Shown here piece after piece: positions 24,866 to 33,665 of a stretch of DNA of 64,000 nucleotides. A program made the position numbers and the translations under genes. Numbering within the stretch: the stretch's first letter is position 1; every line of letters starts with the position of its first letter. Under the pieces are notes generated by a model. That model was not told the DNA's origin and ran no database searches. It worked only from the letters and a program-made list of their open reading frames with translations. This DNA comes from Adlercreutzia sp910585575 (lineage in GTDB: Bacteria; Actinomycetota; Coriobacteriia; Coriobacteriales; Eggerthellaceae), in assembly GCF_951801035.1 (NCBI RefSeq), contig NZ_CATOKT010000007.1. One strand, given 5' to 3'.

Positions 24866-24891
24866 GAAATGGCCCCTTTCGGGGCCATTTC
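24866..24891 (-). terminator. Terminator after minus-strand acyl-CoA dehydrogenase
   Basis: GAAATGGCCCC pairs with GGGGCCATTTC around TTTC. It is positioned about 80 bases beyond the stop codon of the gene at 24975-26186. Confidence 0.75.
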
Positions 24892-24974
24892 GCTTGTCCG
24901 GGGGACGTAATGCGGGTTAGAGCGTTGCTCGCGTTGGTAAGACTCGCGCATCCGCGCCAGTTGCGCGGCTGAGC

Positions 24975-26186
24975 CTATAGGTTCGTGCCCGCAATCCAGT
25001 TCTGCTCGGGGTATTCCACGATGCCGTTGTGCTTGTCCATCTCGCGGGCGATGGTGATGCGCTGAATGGTGGGCGCGCCCTCCTCCAGCCACATGGCGCG
25101 CACGTCGCGGTACAGGCGCTCGGTGGGGCCGTAAGGGGAGTCCTCGAAGTAGCCGTCGCCGCCGAAGATCTCCAGCATCTCGTCGGACACCACGCGGGTG
25201 GTGTCGATGGAGAACAGCTTGCACATGGCGGCCTTCTCGGCGATGTAGGGGCCGTGGGGATCCTTGTCGTACTCGTCGGCGAACTCGATGACCATGCAGC
25301 GCAGGGCGTGGATCATGGTAGCCATGTTCGCCAGCTTCATCTTGATGGCCTGGCGCTGCATGATGGGCTTGCCGAAGGTGACGCGATCGCGGGCACGGGC
25401 GATGGAAATCTCCAGCATGCGCTGGCACATGCCCAGGTTGGAATCGGCAATGTGCACGCGGGAGACGGCCAGCGAGTGCATGGCCACTTCCATGCCCTGG
25501 CCCTCTTTGCCCAGCAGGAACTTGGGCGGCAGCACCACGTTGGTCATCTTGAAGCCGGCATGGCCGGCGCCGCGGCAGCCCATCATGTGGGGCATGGGCA
25601 CCAGCTCGAAGCCCGGGGCGTCCATGGGCACCCAGAAGGCGGAAAGGCGCTCGTCGCCTTCTTTCTCGGGGTCGGTCTGCGCGATGACGTAGGCGTACTG
25701 GGCCACGTCGGTGTGGGAGATGAGCCATTTCTCGCCGTTGAGAACCCAGTTGCCGTTCTCGTCCTTCACGGCGGTGGTGTGTACGTCGGCGCCGGTGCCG
25801 CCGGTCTGCTCGGTCAAGGCGAAGCAGGTGAACACGGACTTGTCGGCAAACTGCGGCATGAACTCGGCCTTCAGCTCGTCGCAGCCGTAGTCGTCAAGGA
25901 TGCGCCAGTTCAGATCGGCCGCGTAGTGCAGATGCATGCGCATGCCGCCGGGGCCGCGGGAGAACTCCTCCTGCACCTGAAGGATTTCCTTTTCGTTGAA
26001 GCCCCAGCCGCCGTACTCCTCGGGCAGCGCGTAGCGGTACAGGTTGTTGGCGATGGCCATGTCGATGAATTCCTGGGGGAATTTGTTGGTGACCTCCACC
26101 TCTTTCTGCATCTCCTCGAAGGGGCCCTCCGCCAGCTCGCGGACGGTCTTGAGGAATGCGCGGAACTCCTGCTCAGTCAACTTCAT
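24975..26186 (-). CDS. Acyl-CoA dehydrogenase
   Basis: The 403-residue flavoprotein shows all three ACAD regions: an alpha-helical N-terminus, the FAD/substrate sheet with FALTEQTGGTGADVHTT near residue 135, and a C-terminal helical domain with RVTFGKPIMQRQAI. It keeps a glutamate in EEGAPTIQR, the usual catalytic position. It oxidises or reduces an acyl-CoA with ETF as electron partner. AAGGAG precedes ATG 26186. It stands alone on the minus strand between the fix operon and a TetR gene. The substrate is unknown. Confidence 0.88.
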   Translation of the reverse strand: MKLTEQEFRAFLKTVRELAEGPFEEMQKEVEVTNKFPQEFIDMAIANNLYRYALPEEYGGWGFNEKEILQVQEEFSRGPGGMRMHLHYAADLNWRILDDYGCDELKAEFMPQFADKSVFTCFALTEQTGGTGADVHTTAVKDENGNWVLNGEKWLISHTDVAQYAYVIAQTDPEKEGDERLSAFWVPMDAPGFELVPMPHMMGCRGAGHAGFKMTNVVLPPKFLLGKEGQGMEVAMHSLAVSRVHIADSNLGMCQRMLEISIARARDRVTFGKPIMQRQAIKMKLANMATMIHALRCMVIEFADEYDKDPHGPYIAEKAAMCKLFSIDTTRVVSDEMLEIFGGDGYFEDSPYGPTERLYRDVRAMWLEEGAPTIQRITIAREMDKHNGIVEYPEQNWIAGTNL

Positions 26187-26451
26187 AGCTTCTCCTTGTC
26201 GTTCTTACCCTCGCTCCGGCGAGCCGACGCGTCCGACGCGCTGCCCGCGTTATGCCTTATCAACAGTTTGCCAGCCTGAGAGGCAAAAAGTCTAATGGGA
26301 AACGCGCCCATGTTCGTCCTGTTCCATAGGCGCTTTCTATAATGTGCCCCTCGGCGTCTATGGCCTAGCCGCCTTGGGGCGCTTGAAGATTGCGACGCGC
26401 CGGCGCCCGCCCGGAAGGGGGGCGACACGGGTGTTTTAGGTTCTGAATCGC

Positions 26452-27105
26452 CTAGAGATTACGGCGCATCTGCGCCTCTTTGATCTCGTTTTCCAGGGAG
26501 TTGTGAATGATGTTGGCGAAAGGACCGCAGTCGCTGGCCAGATGCTCGACGGAGTTCTGGTCGCAGCGGCGGATGTAGTAGTACAGAAACGCGCAAGTGT
26601 AGAACTCGGCCAAAAAGTCGATGTTCTCGCGCGGCAGGTAGCGGTTGGACAAAATGATGTCGATGTCCTTTTTCATGGCGTCAAGATAAAGCGCGTAGAG
26701 GTAGTTCCGCAGGGAATAGGGGCCGTTGTCCACCAGCGCCTGGCGGTAGAAGTTGCGGCGTCCCTCCAGCACCTCGGCGAAGCACTCGAAGAACTCAGCG
26801 TGGTCCAAAGAGCGCACGCCGGACTTCTGCATAATATAGTAGGGGAAGCGGGCGCAGGGGTTTTCGGCGTCGTCCTCGTAAAGCAGCACCGACTCCGAGA
26901 AGTGCTGCTTGAGCACTTGTCCCAGGTCGTACCGGAAGATCCAGATGATGAGCTTGTCCTTGTTCTCGAAGTGATAGTAGAACGTCTTGCGATTCTTGTT
27001 GGTGCGCTCGACGATGTCGCTGATGGACACCTTGCGCAGCGGCATCTCATCGCACAGGGACACGAACGCGTCTGAAATAAGAAGCATAGTATTGAGGGCG
27101 TTCAT
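26452..27105 (-). CDS. TetR-family transcriptional regulator
   Basis: The 217-residue product has an N-terminal TetR helix-turn-helix (residues about 8-55: SISDIVERTNKNRKTFYYHF), followed by an all-helical ligand-binding domain rich in Tyr and Phe. ATG 27105 is chosen because GAGGAAGG precedes it. The frame could extend to 27156 but that region has no better start. The gene is divergent from the OYE-like flavoenzyme gene across a 322-base AT-rich gap with a 12-bp inverted repeat, and is a likely local repressor of that operon. Confidence 0.87.
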   Translation of the reverse strand: MNALNTMLLISDAFVSLCDEMPLRKVSISDIVERTNKNRKTFYYHFENKDKLIIWIFRYDLGQVLKQHFSESVLLYEDDAENPCARFPYYIMQKSGVRSLDHAEFFECFAEVLEGRRNFYRQALVDNGPYSLRNYLYALYLDAMKKDIDIILSNRYLPRENIDFLAEFYTCAFLYYYIRRCDQNSVEHLASDCGPFANIIHNSLENEIKEAQMRRNL

Positions 27106-27427
27106 CTCGCAGCATCCTTCCTCTCCTCGGAAAGCTTCCGGGCCTATTATACGCAATTTCGCTCAGGTTTAGGACATATTTAATCAAATGTGTAATAGGT
27201 TTTGCAATGAACCATTAAAAATGTCCCAATTGATGGGCAAAACCTATTAAATTTGGCGATAAATCCTATAGTTCAACGATAAAAGCCGATACAAGAATAC
27301 ACAGAATTAAAAATCTGTCCATCGTAAAACGAAGTGAAGTGCGTAGAATAAAAGTCACGAGGAGACTTGAGGGAAGAACTCTCAATAACCTTTACATTCT
27401 GTGGGGAAGTAATGAAAGGAGTAAGCT
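27106..27427. other. AT-rich divergent promoter region (TetR/OYE)
   Basis: This gap is clearly AT-richer than the coding sequence. It contains the 12-bp inverted repeat at 27194-27248 and the imperfect palindrome ACATATTTAATCAAATGT near 27174-27191. Both are candidate operator elements for the divergent TetR and flavoenzyme genes. Confidence 0.5.
27194..27248. promoter_or_regulatory. Candidate TetR operator pair
   Basis: AATAGGTTTTGC (27194-27205) is the exact reverse complement of GCAAAACCTATT (27237-27248), with a 31-base spacer. It lies in the divergent TetR/flavoenzyme region. The distance suggests two binding sites or a looped arrangement. Confidence 0.5.
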
Positions 27428-29509
27428 GTGGCGAAGTACCAGAAACTTCTGGAGCCGCTCAATATCGGCAACGTGCAGCTGCGCAACCGTTTCGTGATGC
27501 TGCCTATGACCATCGAGAAGGTGGACAACTATCACGTTACCGATGACTTGGTGGACTTCTACGAGCAGCGCGCCAAGGGCGGCGTGGGCCTGATCGAGAT
27601 CGGCTCCTGCTACGTGTGCGATTGCTTCGGCACCGAGCCCAAGTACCATACAACCACCGGTGCTTGCGGCTGCTGGGACGACCAGTTCATCCCGGGTTAT
27701 CAGAAGATCGCCGAAGTGTGCCACAAGCATGGCGCGAAGGTGGCCGCTCAGCTGCAGCTGTGCTACGAGTGGCGCGCCAACGGCGACGATCCGCTGCTGT
27801 CCTACGCTCCGTCCAAGGACGTGCCCTCAGGTCCGTTCGTGGGCATGCCCGAGCGTGAGTACACCAAGGAAGAGATCGCCATCGTGGTGAAGCAGTACGG
27901 CGAGGCCGCCAAGCGCTGCAAGGACGCCGGCATCGACATCATCGAGATTCACGCCGGTATCGGCTACATGGTGATGCGCTTCCTGTCCAAGTACTCCAAC
28001 CATCGTACCGACGAGTACGGCGGAAGCCCGGAGAACCGCGCCCGCCTGCTGACCGAGATCATCGACGAGATCCACAAGACCTGCGGCGACGACATGCCGA
28101 TCCTGGTCCGCATCTCCGCCGACGACCTCATGCCCGACGGCAACCGCATCGAGGACACCCTCGAGCTCATTCCGATCATCGAGGCTCACGGCGTGGACGC
28201 TTGGTCCATCCAGGCCGGCTTCCATGAGGCTCCGCGCCCCGTGGCCAACCAGATCGTCCCCGAGGGCGAGTTCATCGACCTGGCCAAGCAGTGCAAGACC
28301 GTGACCAGCAAGCCCGTGTTCCCCGGCACTCGTATCAACACGCTGGACATGTGCGACAAGGTGGTCAACGAGGGCTACGGCGACGCGGTGGGCATGGCCC
28401 GTCAGTTCATCGCCGACCCGGCCACGGCCGCCAAGGTGGCTGCCGGCCATCCCGAGCAGGTTCGCCCCTGCATCGTGTGCTCCCGCTGCCTGGACAACAT
28501 CTTCATCGGCAAGCCGTGCCAGTGCTCCGTCAACGCCAACGTGTGGCAGGGCGTGGAAGTGGGTCTGCCCGAGGATCATCCGGCGACCGAGCAGCAGCAC
28601 GTGGTTGTCGTGGGCGCCGGCCCCGGCGGCATGGAGGCTGCCCGCGTTGCCGCTCTGCGCGGCCACAAGGTGACCGTGGTGGATCACTCCGATCGCGTGG
28701 GCGGTCTGCTGAACATGGCCCAGGTGCTTAATGCCAACATCGAGCCCCTCGTGTCCTACTGGCAGGGCGAGGCCAAGCTGCATGACAACATCAAGGTGGT
28801 GCTCAAGCAGGACGTCGACGTGGACTACCTGAAGTCGCTCAACCCCGACCAGGTCATCCTGTCTCCCGGCGGCGGCATCATCCCGCTGGACGTGCCCGGC
28901 ATCGACGGCAAGAACGTGGTGAAGTCCGAGGATATCAAGGCCATGTGCAACGGCGTGGTTCCTGAGGGCAAGGGCATGATCTGGAAGGCCGCTGTGGCTG
29001 CCATCAAGGCTCAGGGCGGTACCGTGGGCTTCATGCGCATGGGTCTGAACATGAAGAGCGGCCCGACTGCCATCGTGGGCAAGAAGGTCGTCGTTGTGGG
29101 CGGCGGCTTCGCCGGTCTGGAAGTGGCCGAGGCCATGTGCGACGGCCGTGAGATCACGGTCATCGACGAGGCCAAGAAGATGGGCAACGGCATCGGCATC
29201 ATCGACAAGAACCCCACCATCAACCTGGTGAAGTCCAAGGGCGTGAAGCTCATGCCGCTCACCAAGCTCATCGAGGTGACCAAGAAGGGCGCCAAGGTGA
29301 AGAACATCGAGACCGGCGAGGAGCAGCTGCTCGAGTGCGATACCGTGCTGACCTCCCTGGGCGTCGAGTCCAACACGAAGCTCTACGACGAGGTTGTCAA
29401 AGTTTGGCCCCATGCCAAGCTCATCGGCGACGCCACCACCCCCGACGGCAAGGTGTACCGCACCCTCGAGGCCGTCAAGGGCGGCTACGAGGCCTCGATG
29501 GCCATCTAG
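27428..29509 (+). CDS. OYE-family NADH:flavin oxidoreductase / 2-enoate or dienoyl-CoA reductase type
   Basis: The 693-residue enzyme has three parts. An FMN-binding TIM barrel (residues 1-340) contains the hallmark HRTDEYGGSPENRARLLTE. A [4Fe-4S] motif has cysteines at about 348, 351 and 354 and a fourth at about 366. A C-terminal FAD/NAD(P)H region starts with VVGAGPGGMEAARVA near residue 395. This is the architecture of 2,4-dienoyl-CoA reductase, 2-enoate reductase, trimethylamine dehydrogenase and the bile-acid enzymes BaiCD/BaiH. The start is GTG 27428 after GAAAGGAG. It is followed after 112 bases by an acyl-CoA dehydrogenase and is probably controlled by the divergent TetR protein. The substrate cannot be settled from sequence. 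Confidence 0.88.
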   Translation: MAKYQKLLEPLNIGNVQLRNRFVMLPMTIEKVDNYHVTDDLVDFYEQRAKGGVGLIEIGSCYVCDCFGTEPKYHTTTGACGCWDDQFIPGYQKIAEVCHKHGAKVAAQLQLCYEWRANGDDPLLSYAPSKDVPSGPFVGMPEREYTKEEIAIVVKQYGEAAKRCKDAGIDIIEIHAGIGYMVMRFLSKYSNHRTDEYGGSPENRARLLTEIIDEIHKTCGDDMPILVRISADDLMPDGNRIEDTLELIPIIEAHGVDAWSIQAGFHEAPRPVANQIVPEGEFIDLAKQCKTVTSKPVFPGTRINTLDMCDKVVNEGYGDAVGMARQFIADPATAAKVAAGHPEQVRPCIVCSRCLDNIFIGKPCQCSVNANVWQGVEVGLPEDHPATEQQHVVVVGAGPGGMEAARVAALRGHKVTVVDHSDRVGGLLNMAQVLNANIEPLVSYWQGEAKLHDNIKVVLKQDVDVDYLKSLNPDQVILSPGGGIIPLDVPGIDGKNVVKSEDIKAMCNGVVPEGKGMIWKAAVAAIKAQGGTVGFMRMGLNMKSGPTAIVGKKVVVVGGGFAGLEVAEAMCDGREITVIDEAKKMGNGIGIIDKNPTINLVKSKGVKLMPLTKLIEVTKKGAKVKNIETGEEQLLECDTVLTSLGVESNTKLYDEVVKVWPHAKLIGDATTPDGKVYRTLEAVKGGYEASMAI

Positions 29510-29621
29510 CCAGCAGGTTTCACGGCGGGCGTCGTGAACAAATCCGGTGCCCGCACTTTTCAATGGGTTCAAACGCAGGAGCGTTTTGAATAGAAGGCAA
29601 AGGTTCCTTAAGGAGGAAGAA

Positions 29622-30806
29622 ATGGATTTCAGCTATTCCCAGCAGCAGCTCGAGATCAAGCGCGGCATTCGCGAGTGGGGCAAGAAGCACCTGACCGAGG
29701 AAGTTATCGCTGCCGGTTACAAGAACCGCGGCATCGCTCCCGAGGTTGCCAAGGCCTGGGTTGACGACGGCTGGGGAATGTACGGTCTGCCCGAGGAGTA
29801 CGGTGGAAAGCCCGTTGATCATCAGACCATGGCCATGATCATCGAGGAGCTGAACCACTGCGGCGGTAACATCCCCATGGCTCCCAACCTGCTCATCATG
29901 TTCGACATGGTCGAGTTCGGCAGCCCTGAGCAGATCCAGTACGCCATCGACTACTACCAGGAGAACGGCTACCCGCCGTACTGCCTGGCCATCTCCGAGC
30001 CCGAGGCCGGCTCCGCCAACCAGTACATGACCACCACCGCCACCAAGGACGCCGACGGCAAGATCCACATCAACGGCACGAAGACCTGGGTGACCTCCGG
30101 TGAGAACTCCGACGGCTTCATCGTGGTGTGCAAGGACGAGGACCCCTCTCCCGAGAACAAGGAGATGTCCATGTACCTGGTGCCCGCCAACTCCAAGGGC
30201 GTCACCATCGAGCCGCTGAACAAGATCGGCATGCAGATCATGCCCTTCTCCAAGATCATCTTCGACGACGTCGTGGTTGACGAGAGCGCTCTGCTGGGCA
30301 TCAAGGGCAAGGGCTTCCTGCAGCTCATGAAGAACTTCGAGTGGGAGCGCTGCGTGCTGCTGGCCGAGCTCCTCGGCGAGGCTCAGGCTGCCATGGACGA
30401 CGCTTGCAAGTGGACCAACGAGCGTCAGCAGTTCGGCAAGGGCATCAAGACCTTCCAGCTGGTTCAGGAGCACATCGTTGAGATGCAGATCGCTCTGACC
30501 AACACCCGTAACTTCCTGTATCGCACCTGCTGGAAGATGGACAACGGCATTCCGGTCAACAACGACGCCGCTATGCTGAAGCGCTACGGTGCGCCGGCTC
30601 TGACCGACGTGTGCTCCCGCGCCCTGCAGCTCATGGGTGGCCTCGGCTTCACCGATGAGACCCGCGTGTCCCGCCTCATGCTCGACTGCCGTGGCTTCCA
30701 GATCGGTGGTGGCACCGTCGAGATCATGGTGCACATCTCCGGTCGCGGCATCCTCAAGGAGTACGCCAAGGCCGAGCAGGATCCGGATTACCTCTGGACC
30801 ATCTAA
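29622..30806 (+). CDS. Acyl-CoA dehydrogenase lacking the usual catalytic Glu motif
   Basis: The 394-residue ACAD-family protein has LAISEPEAGSANQYMTTT near residue 128 and the FAD block RQQFGKGIKTFQLVQEH near 270. The usual Y-E-G-T motif reads QIGGGTVEIM, with glycine where the base normally sits, as in CaiA-type reductases. It may therefore work as an enoyl-CoA reductase or use a base elsewhere. ATG 29622 follows AAGGAGGAAG; the upstream in-frame extension lacks similarity. It is in an operon with the OYE-like enzyme and ends at a strong terminator. Confidence 0.86.
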   Translation: MDFSYSQQQLEIKRGIREWGKKHLTEEVIAAGYKNRGIAPEVAKAWVDDGWGMYGLPEEYGGKPVDHQTMAMIIEELNHCGGNIPMAPNLLIMFDMVEFGSPEQIQYAIDYYQENGYPPYCLAISEPEAGSANQYMTTTATKDADGKIHINGTKTWVTSGENSDGFIVVCKDEDPSPENKEMSMYLVPANSKGVTIEPLNKIGMQIMPFSKIIFDDVVVDESALLGIKGKGFLQLMKNFEWERCVLLAELLGEAQAAMDDACKWTNERQQFGKGIKTFQLVQEHIVEMQIALTNTRNFLYRTCWKMDNGIPVNNDAAMLKRYGAPALTDVCSRALQLMGGLGFTDETRVSRLMLDCRGFQIGGGTVEIMVHISGRGILKEYAKAEQDPDYLWTI

Positions 30807-30847
30807 GTTGGCGCCAGCCGCTTAAGCTCGAGCACTATCGCTCTGCA

Positions 30848-30879
30848 AGAGAACCCGCTTCGGCGGGTTCTCTTTTTTT
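30848..30879 (+). terminator. Strong terminator after acyl-CoA dehydrogenase
   Basis: AGAGAACCCGC, loop TTCG, GCGGGTTCTCT, then seven T residues. Confidence 0.93.
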
Positions 30880-30990
30880 GTGCAGCAAGAGGTTCGCGCA
30901 TCAATTCGACTGAAATTGACCGTTGCACTTGAAACATGTTCGGGGATGGTGCTCTGGCGAGGAAGTCGCTTGTCGAGACAAGCACGAAAA

Positions 30991-31015
30991 GGGGCCCGCG
31001 GATTATCCGCGGGCC
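30991..31015 (-). terminator. Terminator for the minus-strand gene at 31060
   Basis: GGGCCCGCGGAT pairs with ATCCGCGGGCCC. On the minus strand it is followed by CTTTTCG. A small separate hairpin GCTTGTC/GACAAGC lies at about 30967-30983. Confidence 0.75.
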
Positions 31016-31059
31016 CTGCAAGTTCGGGGAGATGGGGGAGGGCGCCGAAGAGGAAGACC

Positions 31060-31845
31060 TTATTCGCTCTTGGCCTCTTCAGCCTCTTCGATGCGCTTGC
31101 GGATTTTCGCCTTGGTGCGACGGCCGTGGCAGGTCATGCCGATCTTGCGGATGGTGCACGTTTTCACGTTGTGGCAGTAGGCGCAGCCGCGGCGCTTCTT
31201 CTTGGTCTCGTTGTACAGGCCGATGATGCCGAGGGTGCTCCACTGATCTGATACCGCGCCCTCGTCATCGGAGGTGAGCCCCAGGCGCTTCTCCGCCTGG
31301 GTGAAGAACACGAGGGTCTTGTTCATGGTGAGGGGGAAGTCCTCGGTGCCCGACTCCAGGGTGCTGCCGCGATGCAGCCCGCGCTCGTGGGCGTCGTCGG
31401 CCACCGCGGCGGCCAGCTTGTCGGCGGCCATCGAGGTGAGGGCCTCCAGGCAGGCGCGGAACAGCAGCTCGTCGAGCTCGTTGTGAACCAGTCGGTCGTG
31501 GAGCGCTTCGATTTCCTCGTTGGTGCCCACGGTGGAGACCACCATGGCGGTGTGCTCGGCGTCGCTCATGCGCTCGTAGGCAGCCTCGCCGTAGAGGATG
31601 GCCAAGGTGCCCACCAGCTTGATGGCCGGGGTCACATACTTGGGGGGCAGCGTGCAGGTGGCCGGGTTGAACAGCTTGTACACGCCGCGGGGGCGCAGCT
31701 GGGCGCACAGGGCGTCGGCCATGGGCGCAATGGAGTCGACCAGCATAGGATCATCGCTTAGTTCCTGGTCGAGGAAGGCCTCGACCACGGCAGGATCGAT
31801 CTGCTCTACCGAGCAGTCGATTTCGTGGACGGTATGAACCTGCAT
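31060..31845 (-). CDS. Possible methionine-synthase-activation-fold protein with C-terminal Cys cluster
   Basis: The 261-residue protein has no firm family assignment from inspection. Its order of elements resembles the vitamin-B12-dependent methionine synthase activation domain: RPRGVYKLFN, then TAMVVSTVGTNEEIE, a helix with ACLEALTSMAADK, then ESGTEDFPLTMNKTL and STLGIIGLYNE. These fold domains occur as stand-alone proteins beside corrinoid methyltransferases in anaerobes. It ends with a cysteine cluster, CAYCHNVKTC...C, near residues 225-242 and a basic/acidic tail. No corrinoid gene lies next to it here. It is divergent from coaD across 270 bases. The function call is tentative. Confidence 0.5.
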   Translation of the reverse strand: MQVHTVHEIDCSVEQIDPAVVEAFLDQELSDDPMLVDSIAPMADALCAQLRPRGVYKLFNPATCTLPPKYVTPAIKLVGTLAILYGEAAYERMSDAEHTAMVVSTVGTNEEIEALHDRLVHNELDELLFRACLEALTSMAADKLAAAVADDAHERGLHRGSTLESGTEDFPLTMNKTLVFFTQAEKRLGLTSDDEGAVSDQWSTLGIIGLYNETKKKRRGCAYCHNVKTCTIRKIGMTCHGRRTKAKIRKRIEEAEEAKSE

Positions 31846-32115
31846 AGCCCCTCATTTCCTCATTGATGCTTATTTATGGGACTATTTTAGCAATAAATCC
31901 AAAATGAAAAGGGGAGAATAGCGCTTTTACGGGTGAAATGTGCCAATTTGAAAGCAATTTAATGGACAAAAATGAATATATGTGTATATACCGTTTTCAG
32001 TCGATTTCCTACAATTGCACCAAACGATCTCATCGACGCCCGAGGGCTCTATTACACTGGGATCATCGCTAAGCGCGGGGGACGCAGAGGCCCTCGCAAA
32101 TGACAGGAGGGTCTT

Positions 32116-32616
32116 TTGAAGCGCGCACTTACTCCGGGTACCTTCGATCCTATTACCGTGGGTCATATCGATATCATCTCCCGTGCCTCGCAGCTGGTGG
32201 ACGAAGTCATCGTCTCGGTGGCGGTTTCGGCTAAGAAAAAGCCCCTCTTCTCCTTGGACGAGCGCGTGGAGCTGGTGCGCCAGGCCACGGCCCATCTGCC
32301 CAACGTGCGCGTTGAGGCCTTCGACGAGCTGCTCGTCGATTTCGCCCGGCGTATGGACGCCACGGCCGTGGTCAAGGGCCTGCGCGCCATTACCGACTTC
32401 GAGTACGAGTTCCAGATGACGGCGCTGAACTATCAGCTTGACAAGGAGCTGGAGACGGTGTTCATCATGTCCACGCCTCAGCACATGTACCTGTCCTCGT
32501 CCATTGTGCGCGAGATTGCCTCGCTGGGCGGCGACGTGTCGCAGTTCGTGCCCCCCTGCGCCAACGAGGCGCTCATTCGCAAGTACGCCGAATTGGGAGT
32601 CACGCCGCAGAAGTAG
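32116..32616 (+). CDS. coaD: Phosphopantetheine adenylyltransferase
   Basis: The 166-residue product transfers AMP from ATP to 4'-phosphopantetheine, the penultimate step of coenzyme A synthesis. It has the nucleotidyltransferase motif PGTFDPITVGHIDII at residues 7-21 and the C-terminal SSSIVREIA block, where the SS-T/V-R motif binds ATP. The usual length is about 160. The start codon is TTG 32116, preceded by AGGAGG at good distance; no ATG fits. Its location just before a cluster of CoA-ester genes is suggestive but could be chance. Confidence 0.95.
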   Translation: MKRALTPGTFDPITVGHIDIISRASQLVDEVIVSVAVSAKKKPLFSLDERVELVRQATAHLPNVRVEAFDELLVDFARRMDATAVVKGLRAITDFEYEFQMTALNYQLDKELETVFIMSTPQHMYLSSSIVREIASLGGDVSQFVPPCANEALIRKYAELGVTPQK

Positions 32617-32680
32617 GACAAAAGCCTGTGGCTTAGGGGTTGTTCCATCCCAGTATTTCCCCAAGCTATAGGTTTTGTCC
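32616..32680 (+). terminator. Imperfect long hairpin after coaD
   Basis: GGACAAAAGCCTGTGGCTTA and GGGG fold back on CCCCAAGCTATAGGTTTTGTCC-type sequence (ends at 32680), overlapping the coaD stop codon. It probably acts as a terminator; the GGACAAAA ends also resemble the operator-like palindromes found at 44-49 kb. Confidence 0.45.
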
Positions 32681-32834
32681 CTTTCGCTTTGAAATAATCC
32701 AATATTAAATTTACCCAAATGGGCTAATTCGTCCATCACTCACGGTCAAAAGGCCTTGAGTATGTATGTTGCTGCGAATAAGCCTCCCGTACAATAGTCA
32801 ATAAGCTGAAAAAGAGAGAGCGGGAAGGGTAAAG

Positions 32835-33605
32835 ATGAACATTATTGTGTGCGTGAAGCAAGTGATCGATACCGAAGCGGTCATCGAGCTCGACAGCGCC
32901 GGGGATGTGGTCCTGGAGGGGCAGACCCTGGTCATTGATCCCTACAGCGAATTCGCCGTGGAGCGGGCCGTGCAGCTGAAGGAGCAGCTGGGCGGAACCG
33001 TTACCCTTGTCTGCCTGGGCACCCAAGATTGCCTGTCCGCCGTGCGCCACGGCTTGGCCATGGGCGCCGACGATGCCGTGCTCATCGAGGACGATCAGTG
33101 GCTCGAGCGCGACGCGGCTTTCGTGGCCGCTGCCCTGGCCGCCGCCGTCAAGGATCGCGGGGCCGACCTTATCATGGGCGGTTGGAAGTCGGGCGATACG
33201 GCCAGCGCCCAGGTCATGGGCCGTATGGCCGCTCTGCTGGACCTTCCCCTTGCCAACATGGCCACGGGCCTTGAAGTGGCCGATGGTACCGCGACGGTTT
33301 CGTGCGAAGTAGACGACGGCGTCGAGGTGGCGTCGCTGCCCCTTCCTGCCGTGGTGGCCGCGCAGCAGGGCCTGGCCGAGCCCCGTTACCCCTCAGTGCG
33401 CGATGTCATGCAGGCCCGTCGCAAGAAGAGCGACGTAGTGCCTGTGGCCGATCTGGCCATTGAGGGCGACGGTTTGGACGCCCTGACGGTGGTCGAGCGC
33501 ACCTTGAAGCCGGCCCGCAGCGGCGGCCGCATCATCGAGGGCGAGTGGAACGAGGCGGTGGCTGAAACGACTCGTTTGCTGGTTGAAGAGGCCAAGGTCT
33601 TCTAA
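32835..33605 (+). CDS. etfB: Electron transfer flavoprotein beta subunit
   Basis: The 256-residue ETF small subunit is of the classical type, clearly different from FixA at 21 kb: MNIIVCVKQVIDTEAVIELD at the N-terminus, GGWKSGDTASAQVMGRMAA near residue 117, and EPRYPSVRDVMQARRKK. It accepts electrons from acyl-CoA dehydrogenases. GGGAAGGG precedes ATG 32835. It starts an operon etfB-etfA-etfD-like-Nudix-MBL. The upstream 150 bases are AT-rich with a possible -10 box TACAAT at 32790-32795. Confidence 0.94.
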   Translation: MNIIVCVKQVIDTEAVIELDSAGDVVLEGQTLVIDPYSEFAVERAVQLKEQLGGTVTLVCLGTQDCLSAVRHGLAMGADDAVLIEDDQWLERDAAFVAAALAAAVKDRGADLIMGGWKSGDTASAQVMGRMAALLDLPLANMATGLEVADGTATVSCEVDDGVEVASLPLPAVVAAQQGLAEPRYPSVRDVMQARRKKSDVVPVADLAIEGDGLDALTVVERTLKPARSGGRIIEGEWNEAVAETTRLLVEEAKVF

Positions 33606-33665
33606 GCGCCGCGCGCTGTCTTACAGGAATCTGTTGCTATTCGCTATACATTGAAAGGGCTTACC

